Below, one piece after another: positions 1-38,749 of a stretch of 64,000 bases of DNA. Numbering within the stretch: the stretch's first letter is position 1; the number at the start of each line of letters is the position of its first letter. The stretch is from Pipra filicauda (taxonomy: Eukaryota > Chordata > Aves > Passeriformes > Pipridae), in NCBI RefSeq assembly GCF_003945595.2, contig NW_024103435.1, positions 1-64,000 on the forward strand, written 5' to 3'. A model generated the notes under the pieces. It was not told the origin of the DNA. It was given only the letters and a program-made list of their open reading frames with translations, and did not search any database. Position numbers and translations under genes: made by a program.

Positions 1-170
1 ACATGGTGACATTGGGACAGGGGGACACGGTGACATGGGACAGGGGGACACGGTGACACTGGGACAGGGGGACATGGTGACACTGGGGACAGAGGGACAT
101 GGTGACACTGGGGACAGGGGGACACGGTGACACTGGGACAGGGGGACACGGTGACACTGGGGACAGGGGG
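1..170. repeat. Minisatellite in CPNE5 intron 6
   Basis: Tandem units of about 20-30 bases are built on GGGGGACACGGTGACACTG with small variants. The array reaches the left edge of the window. Confidence 0.85.
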
Positions 171-176
171 TCTCAC

Positions 177-253
177 GTGAGGGGTCTCTCCAGGCGGCCG
201 CCGGCAGCGCCCACGATCTCGCCCAGGGTGCAGAAGGCCTGGCCCAGGAAATC
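177..253 (-). CDS. CPNE5: CPNE5 coding exon 6
   Basis: The acceptor is CCCCAG and the donor is GTGAGA. It encodes [19 protein letters not shown] then RLERPLT, ending in phase 2. It is the last CPNE5 exon in the window. Confidence 0.88.
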
Positions 254-3200
254 CTGGGGATTGGGGACACCAGGGGGTCACCAGGGTCACCAGGGGTCAG
301 CAGGGGTCACTGGGGTCACCGGGGTGTCCCCGTCCTGGGGGAAGGTCATGGTGGGTCCTTCACTCACGTGCTTGGAGAGGTCGGGGCTCTTGGAGTCCAC
401 GTCGTACCTGGGGACACAGAGGACATGTGGGGACACAGGGGACATGTGGGGACACAGGGGACACAGGGGACATGTGGGGACACAGGGGACATGTGGGGAC
501 ATGTGGGGACACAGGGGACACGTGGGGACATGTGGGGACACAGGGGACACAGGGGACATGTGGGGACATGTGGGGGCACAGGGGACACAGGGGACATGTG
601 GGGACACAGGGGACACATGGGGACATGTGGGGACGGGGGGGACAGGGATGGGACACTGCAGGGGCTGTGCTGGGTTGACCCTCGGGTGACACTGGGGGTG
701 ACCTTGGGGGTGACATGGGAGTGCCGGGGGCACTGGAGGTAACATTGGGGTGGCCCTGGGGGTGACCCTGGGGGTGACCCTGGGGGTGACCCTGGGACCA
801 GGGGGTGACACAGGGGTGACAATGGGGTGACCCTGGGGTGCCAAAGGCACGGGGGTGATCCTGGGTGACCCTGGGACAAGGGGTGACACAGGAGTGACAA
901 TGGGGTGACCCAGGGGCGCCCAGGGGTGTCACGGGCACCGGAGGTGACACTGGAGTGACCTGGGGGTGACACAGGAGTGACCTGCGGGTGTTGGGGGTGC
1001 TGGGGGTGCCAGTGGCACTGAGGGTGACACTGGGGTGACACTGGGGTGACCCGGGGGTGCCTGGGGTTGCCGAGGGCACTGGGGATGACACTGGGGTGAC
1101 ACTGGGGTGACACTGGGGTGACACTGGGGTGACACTCACAGGTCGAAGCGCAGGTTCTGCCGCTCCTCGAAGCAGAAATCCAGCACGAACTTCCGCAGGA
1201 AATCGGGATTCAGGGAATTGTCGATGACCTCGGTCCGGCCAAACTGGGGACAAGGGGACAGCGGGGGGGACAGGGGGACAGAGTGGGACAGGGGACATGG
1301 GGGGACAGCAGGGACAGAGGGGGGACAGGGGACTTGGAGACACAGGGACACAGAGACATGAGGACATGGGGACACAGGGACATGGGGACGTGGGGACGAC
1401 ATGGGGACGTGGGGATATGGAGACACGGGGACACAGGGACATGGGGACATGGGAATGGGGACCAGGAACACGGGGACACAGGGACATGGGGACATGTAGT
1501 TATGGGGACACAGGGACATGGGAACATGGGGACATGAGGACATGGAGGTGTGGGGTTGGGGACTTGGAGACAAGTTCATATGGGACGTGGGGATGAGGAC
1601 ATGGGGACATGGAGACAAGGGAATGGGGACCAGGAACATGGAGATGTGGGGATGGGGACATGGGACAGGGACATTGGGATATGGGGACATGAGGATATGG
1701 GGACACGGGGACGTGGAGACACAGGACACGTGCACAGGGGGTTGGGGACACAGGGACACGCTCACGGGGGTCGGGGCGTGTGGGCGGGGTGGGCGGGCGG
1801 GGGCGGGGGGGACACGCGGGGACAGGGGCGGGGGGGGGGGGCGGCCGCAGGTGCCGCTTTGTGCCTTCGGGGCTGCCCCTCCCCCCGCCCCGCCCCCAGC
1901 TCCTCACCCCGCAATTAACACCTGCCTAATTACGGGGGCGGCGCCACCCACGCTGATTGGCTGGCTGGACGTGTGCCCGCAGCTGATTGGTTGCCCCGTA
2001 CCCCAAAACTCCCCAGGACGCTGATTGGCTGCCTGCCTGCACCCCAGGATGCTGATTGGCCTGCTCTGTGCACCCCAGGATGCTGATTGGTCGGCTGTGT
2101 GAACCCCATCGTGCTGATTGGTCGGCTCTGCGCATCCCAGGACACATTGCTTGTTGCCGATTGGCCAACTGTTTGGCACCCCAACACCTGATTGGCTGGT
2201 TGGCCAACACCCCGCCGTGCTGATTGGTCAGCACCCCAGAGATCTGATTGGCCGCGGGCTGGTGCCCAACATGCTGATTGGTCAGAACCTAGTCTGCTGA
2301 TTGGCCGGCCTGTAGGCACCCCACATGCTGATTGGCTGTCTGGTTGGCGTGGCCGCTGCTGATTGGTCACTGCCCCGACACGCTGGTGATTGATTGGCCA
2401 GCCAGCACCCAAGGTGCTGATTGGTTGGTCGAGTGCCCCCCCATGCTCTGATTGGTTGTCCAAGTGCCCCCCAAGGTGCTGATTGGCCGCCCTCCCACCA
2501 ATCAGGGCACTCACCTCCCGCCATTGGTGGCTGCCCGGGCGCTGCGTGTACAGCACACACACTGCGGGGAACGGGGGTCGGAGGGACCCAAAACACCCCC
2601 AACACCCCAAAATACACACCCCAAAACACCCCCTGGGACCCCAAAACACCCAAACCCACCCCAGAGCACCCTTAGGGACCCAAAAAACATCCCCAGGGAT
2701 CCCCCCAAACACCCCCCAAACACACCCCATCCCGAGACACTGACACCCCCAGAGACCCCCCAGGGACCCCCAACACACCCCCAGGGACCCCCCAAAACCC
2801 CCCAGAGATCCTCCAACACCCCCAGAGATCCCCAAAACATCCCCAGAGACCCCTAAACCACCCCCAGAGACACCAACACCCTCCAGGGACCCCTAAACCA
2901 CCCCCCAGAGACATCAACACCCTCCAGGGACCCCCAAAGCACCCCCTGAGCCCCCCCCGCCCACCCCACTCACGGGGGTCCGACTTGGAGAAGGTGTCCC
3001 GGTCTAGGAGCTGTCTGGGGGAGGGAGAGAGAGAGGGAGTGTGAGTGTGAGCTGAGTGTGAGTGTGAGAGTGCGAGTGTGAGGGTGTGAGAGTGTGTGTG
3101 ATTGGAGTGTGAGTGAGTGTGAGGTAGAATGAGTGTGAGTGTGAGCAAGTGTGAGCATGAGAGTGTGAGTTAGAATGAGTGTGAGAGTGTGAGCTGAGTG

Positions 3201-4842
3201 TGAGTGTGAGCTGAGTGTGAGCTGAGTGTGAGTGTGAGACTGAGCTAGAATGACTGTGTGTGACTGTGATCTGAGTGTGTGTGTGTGATCAGTGTGAAGG
3301 TGAGCTGAGTGTGAGTGAGAGTATGAGGGGGTGTGTGTGCAATCTGAGTGTGTGTGTGAGAGAGAGTGTGGGTGTGAGCGTGATCAGTGAGTGTGAGTGA
3401 GAGGGAGTGTGAGAGTGTGATCTGAGTGTGTGAGTGTGAGATCTGAGTGTGAGTGGGAGGGTGTGTTGTGTGTGTGTGAGTGAATGTGAGTGAGTGTGAT
3501 CTGAGTGTGAGTGTGAGATCTGAGTGTGAGTGGGAGGGTGTGTTGTGTGTGTGTGAGTGAGTGTGAGTGAGTGTGATCTGAGTGTGAGTGTGAGATCTGA
3601 GTGTGAGTGGGAGGGTGTGTTGTGTGTGTGTGAGTGAATGTGAGTGAGTGTGATCTGAGTGTGAGTGTGAGCTGGCTGTGCCCAGGGCTGTGCCCGGGGC
3701 TGTGTGTCCATGCCCAGGTGTGCCCCTGGGCACAGGGGGTGTTGGGGGGCACAGCCGGGTATTGGGGGGCACGTGTTGGGCTGCCATGCGTTGGGGGGCA
3801 CAGCCGTGTGCCAGGACACCCCCGCAGGGCCCTGGGATGCAGAGAGGGGGCGTGGGGGGTGCAGGGGGCACTGGGGGGGGGTTAGGAGGTTCAGCCCCTC
3901 TGGGGGGGTCGGGCCCATGTCACCCCCCAGCCACCCGGTTTTGGCACTGCCCCCAGTGCCCCCAGTGCCACCTAGTACACCCAGTGCCCCCCAGTGCCCC
4001 CAGGGCCCCCCAGTGTCCCCCACTCGGCCCAGTGCCCCCCAGTACTCCCAGTGCCTCCCACTGCCTCCTAGTGCCCTCCAGTGCCTCCCAGTGTCTCCAG
4101 TGCCCCCCAGTACCCCCCACTCCGCCCAGTGCCCCCAGTGCTCCCCAGTTCCTCCCAGTGTCCCCCAGTGCCCTATAACGCCGGCTGTCCCTGCTCCCAG
4201 TGCCTCCCAGTGCTTCCCAGGGGATCCCAGTGCTTTCCAGCACCCTCCAAAGCCGACTCCCGCCGCTCCCAGTGCACCCCAGTGCCTCCCGGCGCCTCCC
4301 AGTACCCTCCAACGCTGGCTACGCCTGCACCCCAGTGCCTCCCAAGGGATCCCAGTGCCTCCCAAGGGATCCCAGTGCCTCCCAAGGGATCCCAGTGCCT
4401 CCCAGCACCCTCCAACGCCGGCTGCTGACGCTCCCCAGTGCCTCCCAGTGCCTCCCAGTGCCTCCTGGTGCACCCCAGGGGATTTCAGCGCCTCCCGGTG
4501 CATCCCAGCACCCTCCAGCGCCGGCTGCTGCCGCTCCCCAGTGCCATCCAGGGGATCCCAGTGCTTCCCAGTGCCTCCCAGCACCCTCCAACGCCACCTG
4601 CCGCTGCACCTCAACGCACCCCAGTGCCTCCCAGTGCCTCCCAGTGCATCCCAGTGCACCCCAGGAGATTTCAGTGCCTCCCGGTGCATCCCAGCACGCT
4701 CCAGTGCCAGCTACGCCCGCACTCCAGTACCTCCCAGTGCCTCCCAGTGCCCCCGGTACCTGCAGGACACGGTGATCTCCACGCGGGTGGCCGGGACGGG
4801 GCCGGGGCCGGTGCCCGGTTCCAGGGAGCCCAGGCCCGCCAT
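177..4842 (-). CDS. CPNE5: Copine-5, N-terminal part (six coding exons; continues off the left edge)
   Basis: Copines are cytosolic proteins that bind phospholipid membranes in a calcium-dependent way through two C2 domains, followed by a von Willebrand A-like domain. Six exons joined at GT-AG sites give about 130 in-frame residues forming most of C2A. Visible motifs are [58 protein letters not shown] and [15 protein letters not shown]. The aspartates in the FSKSDP and YDVDSKSPD loops are the calcium-binding type. The Leu-Cys-Val after SDP and the [13 protein letters not shown] stretch fit CPNE5 better than CPNE8 or CPNE9 as I remember them. C2B and the vWA domain lie outside the window. The start was chosen because [10 protein letters not shown] leads straight into the copine N-terminus in a CG-dense first exon. 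Copine identity is very secure; the CPNE5 assignment is likely but not tested by alignment. Confidence 0.82.
368..407 (-). CDS. CPNE5: CPNE5 coding exon 5
   Basis: The acceptor is CCCCAG and the donor is GTGAGT. The 40 bases encode [13 protein letters not shown] after completing a Leu codon. This is the second calcium-binding loop of C2A. The exon ends in phase 0. Confidence 0.9.
411..640. repeat. Minisatellite in CPNE5 intron 4 (GGGGACACAGGGGACATGT type)
   Basis: GGGGACACA and GGGGACATGT units alternate over about 230 bases. The array starts directly beside the exon 5 acceptor, so the branch-point region lies inside it. Confidence 0.9.
660..1136. repeat. Minisatellite in CPNE5 intron 4 (GGGGTGACACT type)
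   Basis: Degenerate repeats of GGGGTGACCCTG and GGGGTGACACTG fill the rest of intron 4 up to the exon 4 donor. Some longer units of about 60-90 bases recur. Confidence 0.88.
1140..1243 (-). CDS. CPNE5: CPNE5 coding exon 4
   Basis: The acceptor is CCCCAG and the donor is GTGAGT. The exon encodes [15 protein letters not shown] through [14 protein letters not shown] and NPDF are hallmark copine C2A motifs, so this is the clearest exon of the set. Confidence 0.93.
1250..1760. repeat. Minisatellite in CPNE5 intron 3 (GGGGACATGG type)
   Basis: Short units around GGGGACATGG and GGGGACACAGG run for about 500 bases. They are followed by a very GC-rich stretch from about 1760 to 1900. Confidence 0.9.
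1950..2505. repeat. 31-bp minisatellite carrying an array of CCAAT boxes (CPNE5 intron 3)
   Basis: The core TGCTGATTGG recurs with CACCCCA-type spacers. ATTGG occurs at 1956, 1986, 2024, 2055, 2086, 2117, 2160, 2191, 2223, 2247, 2277, 2300, 2331, 2362, 2393, 2420, 2451 and 2482. One CCAAT in the opposite orientation is at 2498. Spacing is mostly 30-32 bases. Read on the gene's sense strand the core is CCAATCAGC, which fits the NF-Y consensus. Whether it is bound is not known. Confidence 0.9.
2515..2561 (-). CDS. CPNE5: CPNE5 coding exon 3
   Basis: The acceptor is CCCCGCAG and the donor is GTGAGT. Joined to exon 2 it reads [16 protein letters not shown] and ends in phase 0. The 47 bases lie immediately beside the CCAAT repeat array of the next intron. 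Confidence 0.82.
2575..2950. repeat. C-rich simple repeats in CPNE5 intron 2
   Basis: Units such as CCCCCAAAACACC and CCCCCAGAGACC repeat through nearly the whole intron. The sense (minus) strand is correspondingly G-rich. Confidence 0.88.
2974..3014 (-). CDS. CPNE5: CPNE5 coding exon 2
   Basis: The acceptor is a pyrimidine tract ending CCCCAG and the donor is GTGAGT. The 41 bases encode the end of Arg, then [13 protein letters not shown] and one base. This is the first calcium-binding loop of C2A. Confidence 0.82.
3018..3670. repeat. GTGAGTGT-type microsatellite/minisatellite in CPNE5 intron 1
   Basis: Purine/T-rich GTGAGTGTGAG units run for about 650 bases. From about 3420 to 3665 they form a higher-order repeat of roughly 95 bases containing GATCTGAGTGTGAGTGGG and GGTGTGTTGTGTGTG. 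Confidence 0.9.
3935..4745. repeat. CCCAGTGCCTCC minisatellite in CPNE5 intron 1
   Basis: About 800 bases of CCCAGTGCC, CCCAGTGCCTC and CCAAGGGATC units are arranged in larger blocks. The array ends at the exon 1 donor. The gene's sense strand reads GGCACTGGGAGG and has dense G-runs. Confidence 0.92.
4760..4842 (-). CDS. CPNE5: CPNE5 coding exon 1
   Basis: The ATG is at 4842-4840. It encodes 27 codons, [10 protein letters not shown] to VEITVSC, plus two bases. The donor GTACCG follows at 4759. The [13 protein letters not shown] motif is the copine N-terminus. Confidence 0.8.
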
Positions 4843-5300
4843 GCCCCGGCTCCGCCGCTGCCCCGGCACCGGGATCGGGATCGGGATCGGCTCCGCCCCG
4901 GGACCGCCCCCGGCACCGCCCGCGGCTCCGGCCCCGACCCCGCACCGAGGGGCTGCCCCGGGGGCTCCTTCGGGACCGGCCCCCCGATCGCCGGCACCGC
5001 CCCGGGGATCGCCCCCAAATCCCCGGGATCGCCCCCAGATCCCCGGGATCGCCCCCGGGACCGCCCCCAAATCCCCGGCACCGCCCCCGGGATCGCTCCC
5101 GGATCCCCGGGATCGCCCCCAAATCCCCGGCACCGCCCCCGGGATCGCCCCCAGATCTCCGGGATTGCCCCCAAATCCCCGGCACCGCCCCCGGGATCGC
5201 CCCCGGATCCCCGGGATCGCCCCCGGCACCGCCCCCGGGGCCTCCTCCCCATCCCTGCTACCCCTTGGACTCCCGGTACCACCTCCGGTACCGCCCTAGG
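4843..5300 (-). promoter_or_regulatory. CG-dense 5' flank of CPNE5 (probable promoter and 5'UTR)
   Basis: The sequence upstream of the CPNE5 start is very rich in CG dinucleotides, as expected for a CpG-island promoter. From about 4980 to 5270 it is a degenerate tandem array built on GGGATCGCCCCC and CCCCGGATCCCC. No TATA box or defined start site is visible. The promoter role is inferred from position and composition. Confidence 0.5.
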
Positions 5301-5525
5301 ATCAGCCCCGGTACCGCCCCCGGATCACCCCCAGACCCCGGTACCGCCCGGGATCAGCCCCGGTACCGACCCCAGGATCACCCCCAGCCCCCGGTACCCC
5401 CCAAATGCCGGTACCACCCCCCCAACCACACCCCTGGACCTCAGGACCTGCCGGAACCCCGGGATCACCCCCAGCCCCCCGGTACTCCCTGGTACCCCCC
5501 GGTACCCCCCGGCTCACCCCCAGAC
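5262..5525. repeat. CCGGTACC-type degenerate tandem repeat upstream of CPNE5
   Basis: CCGGTACCGCCC, CCGGTACCCC and GGATCACCCCCAG recur over about 260 bases. They grade into the 5' flank array. Confidence 0.75.
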
Positions 5526-5529
5526 CCAT

Positions 5530-5830
5530 GGGCAGGAAGAGCTTTCTGCGAGGGCACCTTTTGTCTGGGAGGAACCTTCGTCCGTGTTCAGTTTTGGGGG
5601 TGGGACCGGCAGTTTCAGCGCAGGGCTCCAAAAGCAAACCCCGGCCCTTTCTCCCCTTTCTCCCAGGAGTGAAAGCCTGTCATTTTTGGCTGTCAGGTGC
5701 AGTTTGTGGCCACCCTGGGCACTCTGTGGGGACCTGGACCCTTCTGTCCTGGCACCTTCTGTCTGGGAGGAATCTTTGTCCGTGTTCAGTTTTGGGAGCC
5801 CCACATGGAATTTTAGTGTGTACGTTTAAC
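5530..5830. repeat. Duplicated unclassified repeat, two copies about 210 bases apart
   Basis: A segment of about 55 bases at 5548-5602 (CACCTTTTGTCTGGGAGG, then GTCCGTGTTCAGTTTTGGG) recurs at 5753-5805 with a few changes. I do not recognise the family. It may be part of the LTR-like element that follows. Confidence 0.6.
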
Positions 5831-5975
5831 TGCCCTATCCCGACCCACGAGTTGTTTTTTCCAGCTCACTCTCTCCCCTGTCTGGCTGGGAAGGGGAGGG
5901 ATAGAGTGGCTGGGTGGGCACCTGGCCTCCAGCCAAGGTCAACCCACCACAAGTCCTTATATTTTGTAACTTTGA
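5830..5975 (-). mobile_element. LTR-retrotransposon-like fragment
   Basis: Read on the minus strand, the segment resembles the start of avian endogenous-retrovirus LTRs as I remember them. It has TGGTGGGTTGACC, GGCCAGGTGCCCACC, GGGGAGAGAGTGAG and CTCGTGGGTCGGGATA. No coding sequence is seen. The family is not established, and no target-site duplication was found. Confidence 0.4.
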
Positions 5976-7639
5976 AATCCTTACCTAAACCCTGCTAAAA
6001 AAATAGAGGGTAAAAATTAAGGAGGTCAGCAACCTGTGCAGCTGGAGCTTGGATTAGTTTTGGAGACTGTTACACTCTAAAGAGGTAAATCAATAAATCC
6101 TGTAATGATAAGATATGAAGATACACTCTGGAGAGCTAAATCAATCAAAGATTAAGTGGAAGTTTAAGTTATCTTCACCTAAAAATTGATGTTGAGGTCT
6201 TGTAGCAATAAAATATGAAACTGTTTCAAAGATTGTTTAAGTAAAAGAAGTCTAGGTTACCTTTAACTAAAGATTAATGTAAGAATAAAATAATTGACTG
6301 TCAAGGAGGGGCTTGAGATGTTAAAGGGAGTAAAAGCTCACAAAATCCTTGTTTCAGTGGAGTGTTTATGGAAGAGTTATTCCCAACATTACAGGGCTTA
6401 ACAGTATCAAGGTGTTGAGTTTGATTTCTTTGAATCAAGGTGTGAAAACTGCAGCAGACAGGGGCTGGCACTCAGGAGCTGGCCGGGCTGCCCCCTCCAA
6501 AACAAACACGTACTCGTGGTAGATTTTACTGAATTATGGTTTAATTTCAATAATCTCCAGTTTGTCTGTACAATGTTGTACAAAACGTAACCAAAGGGAA
6601 ATTTCAGCCCCATGGGAGGGTTTGGTTGTCTGAGGATCCAGGGAATTGGAGTCTCTGATCTGTTCTCTCCTGTCTCCTGGATGCTGTCACAGCAGTACCT
6701 TTGGCTGTCACACCTCCCTGCACTCCCCAGAACATTTTGCTTTCCAGTCTCCCCCTCTCAGTGGTGGAATCCCCCCACCGTGGCAGGAGGTGTCTGCTGG
6801 TACCTCTTATTTCTGCTCAGACATGAAAGGTTTTTAAGGTCTTTTTGCACCAGGCAGAACCATCCCAGCGGTGCCACAGCCAGGGGCAGTGAGGGTGCAG
6901 AGCTGACACTGGGGTGGCAGTTCAGGGCTGGCACAGCCGTGGGGCTGCTCTGCTCACGCTGCCACAGCTGGGGCAGATGGGAATTCCAGTCCTCCCCAGC
7001 AGGGCATTTGCACTGTGAGTGCCACCTCCTCCATGCCAGCCTGGTCTGAGAGTTCAGCTCTCACCCAGATCAAAACGGGCAGGCAGACGTTCTTTTTAAC
7101 AACATACTGAGCTGCCACTGGCAGTGCAAGACATGCAGAACTGCTTCTCCCAGAGTTAGGAAACCTGCTGAGAATCCAGTGGAATCCAAAGGGGTTGTTT
7201 TGGCTTAGAAAACCACATAGGAAAGGCCAACTCCAGGGATCTCTGGTGGCCAGAAATGTCCCTGTTGCAGCCTGACAGCAGGTGAGGGCTGTGCTGGGAT
7301 GGTCTCTGCTGCCTGTGCTCTCCATGGAAAGTTTCATTTTGGCCAACTATTTTTCCTCTCATCTTCTGTGTTCCCAAAGCTTCTAATGTGTGTTTTAAAG
7401 GTTTAGTGGAAAGCCATGATCATTACAAAAATAAAAATACAATTCTCTTGAAACATTTTCCCCCTGATTTTGACTAAAACGCAGTGTCGTGTTCAAAATG
7501 CAATTACTGGGTGTGAAAAATAAACCCCTTGGGCTCCAGTGAACATCTGAAAATAAATGCACAGGCTTAGGATGGACCAGTCCTCACTGAAACCTTCTCA
7601 TCCACAGAGCAGGGCAGGGATGTTCTCGGCAGGGTCAAG
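5975..7639. other. Spacer between IGFN1 and CPNE5, including the presumed IGFN1 3'UTR
   Basis: No coding exon is recognised. The IGFN1 3'UTR must run leftward from 7639. I see no canonical AATAAA on the minus strand close to the stop. An ATTAAA variant near 6540 is a possible distant polyadenylation signal. The part from about 5990 to 6320 is AT-rich without clear structure. Confidence 0.5.
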
Positions 7640-37198
<29,559 letters not shown>

Positions 37199-37217
<19 letters not shown>

Positions 37218-37267
37218 GGTGCCCTGCTCAGCTTTCTGGGATCACCACAAACAGGTCGGGGGTTTTC
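37199..37267 (-). CDS. IGFN1: IGFN1 first coding exon (predicted; ATG at 37217-37215)
   Basis: CACCATGA gives a good start context. Six codons, MTSPQP, plus one base precede the donor GTGAGA. That leftover G exactly supplies the phase needed by the next exon, giving [18 protein letters not shown]. An acceptor TCCTTTTTCCCAG ends at 37268. The exon would therefore begin at 37267 with about 50 bases of 5'UTR and a further non-coding exon upstream. The fit of phase, start and splice sites is good, but there is no homology support for six residues. Confidence 0.55.
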
Positions 37268-38537
37268 CTGGGAAAAAGGACAAATCACTGCATTATTCAC
37301 AGTTCACAAGGGAAAGGACAGACCTTGACACTGCTCCCTTCACTGGCACAGTTTGCCCTTCCTCACTCCCAGCCAAGCTGAGACAGAGCTGCCAATCGAC
37401 GTGTCCTCTCAGGACACATCCCAGCACGGTTCTGAACCAGCACAAACTGGGCAGGAGAACGACTGGAAGGGCTGAGTGGGAAATGCACACATCCAACAGC
37501 ATCCCTCTGCCACCCCTTCCCTGCCCATGGCACCTGGCTCTCCTCCAAACACCTCCTCTCGTGTTTCAGGCAAATATTACATCACATGGCACTCACATGG
37601 GGAGTTCTGATGGATGGCGAGAGCAGTTGCTGAGAAGAAAGCCACAGACATGGATGTCTAAACTGGGGCATGAAGCAGAAGCACATCCTGATCTAAATTA
37701 GCTTGTTTAAATTAGCAACAGACCCGAGAGCAGAGCAGAAGACTTTAGAAGGAAATGGTGAAGTGTGAGCTGGGAATTAAGCAGTTATTGTCATGGATCA
37801 CTCGTGGGACCTTCTGCCAGAGGCGTCTCTTTCCTTGTATTTTAAACTGGACAATGTGCAATGTAACACATCCCTGTCCTGAAGGCAAACTGGGAAGGCA
37901 GATTCCTTGCCACATGAGAGATGCTCACAAACTCTAGAGTTACTGCAGCTCTGCAAGAGCAGTTGGATTGGATTCCCCCGTGGGATTGATGCTGCTCCCT
38001 GTTTACCCTCTGCACTCCTTCAGTCAGGAGAGGCACACAGGAACATGCAGCTTCCATCAGTTTTAAAAGGCATGGGGACTTTGGGAGCACACCTACGTCA
38101 GGCATTCGTCCAGCTGAGAAGTGTCACAGGCACGTGGTGAAAACCCAGAGTGTGACCCCAACACCTCCCCGTTCCACACTCAGCTCGGAGCTGCATCACC
38201 TGGGTGAAACCTGCTTTCAGCCAAAGGTAAAACCAACTAATAAATAAAAATAATTTGTGCTGTGTGCCTCATAGACAGGCCAAAGAAAGTATCACTCACA
38301 GTACTTCTGGGTCCAATTCTGAACCAAAATTTGATTTTCCATTACTCAGCAGCTCCAAAGAGCCACAGGCACCTCCCCACAACTCACTGGCTCCATTGTT
38401 GCCTTAAAATAAAGTCTTATTCTGGGGCTCTGCACACTACACAGATCTCATCAGTAATTAATATCACTCCTGAGACTCACTGACCTCAGTGGAAATGCAC
38501 TGAGACAACAGACATGGGAGATGATCCCGGGGCTGTG
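37268..38537. other. Upstream flank of IGFN1, no recognised feature
   Basis: No TATA box or dense CG stretch is seen directly upstream of the predicted first coding exon. Nothing else is recognised here. Confidence 0.5.
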
Positions 38538-38538
38538 T

Positions 38539-38748
38539 GAGCACCAGCCAGGTCATCCCCTCCCCTGTCCCTCCCTGCCCTGCTGTGAGTGATTCCTGCT
38601 CTCCCCATGAGCACCAGCCAGGTCATCCCCTCCCCTGTCCCTCCCTGCCCTGCTGTGGGTGACTCCTGCTCTCCCCATGAGCACCAGCCAGGTCATCCCC
38701 TCCCCTGTCCCTCCCTGCCCTGCTGTGGGTGACTCCTGCTCTCCCCAC
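38539..38748. repeat. Three-copy 70-bp tandem repeat
   Basis: Units begin with GAGCACCAGCCAGGTCATCC at 38539, 38609 and 38679 and differ by only a few bases. The exact 70-base period makes the phase shift between units. Confidence 0.97.
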
Positions 38749-38749
38749 C

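Noticed and set aside
287..1765. Long minus-strand open frames rich in Pro, Cys, His and Val
   Set aside because: They are minisatellite translation. Only the short copine-like segments inside, bounded by splice sites, are coding.
1950..2505. Regularly spaced short repeats that superficially resemble a CRISPR array
   Set aside because: The locus is an intron of a vertebrate gene. The conserved core is about 10 bases, spacing varies from 23 to 43, and there are no cas genes.
3704..5829. Plus-strand open frames of 531 and 463 codons made of Pro, Ser, Gln and Cys
   Set aside because: They lie wholly in the CPNE5 intron 1 and 5' flank minisatellites and cross the real CPNE5 exon 1 on the other strand.
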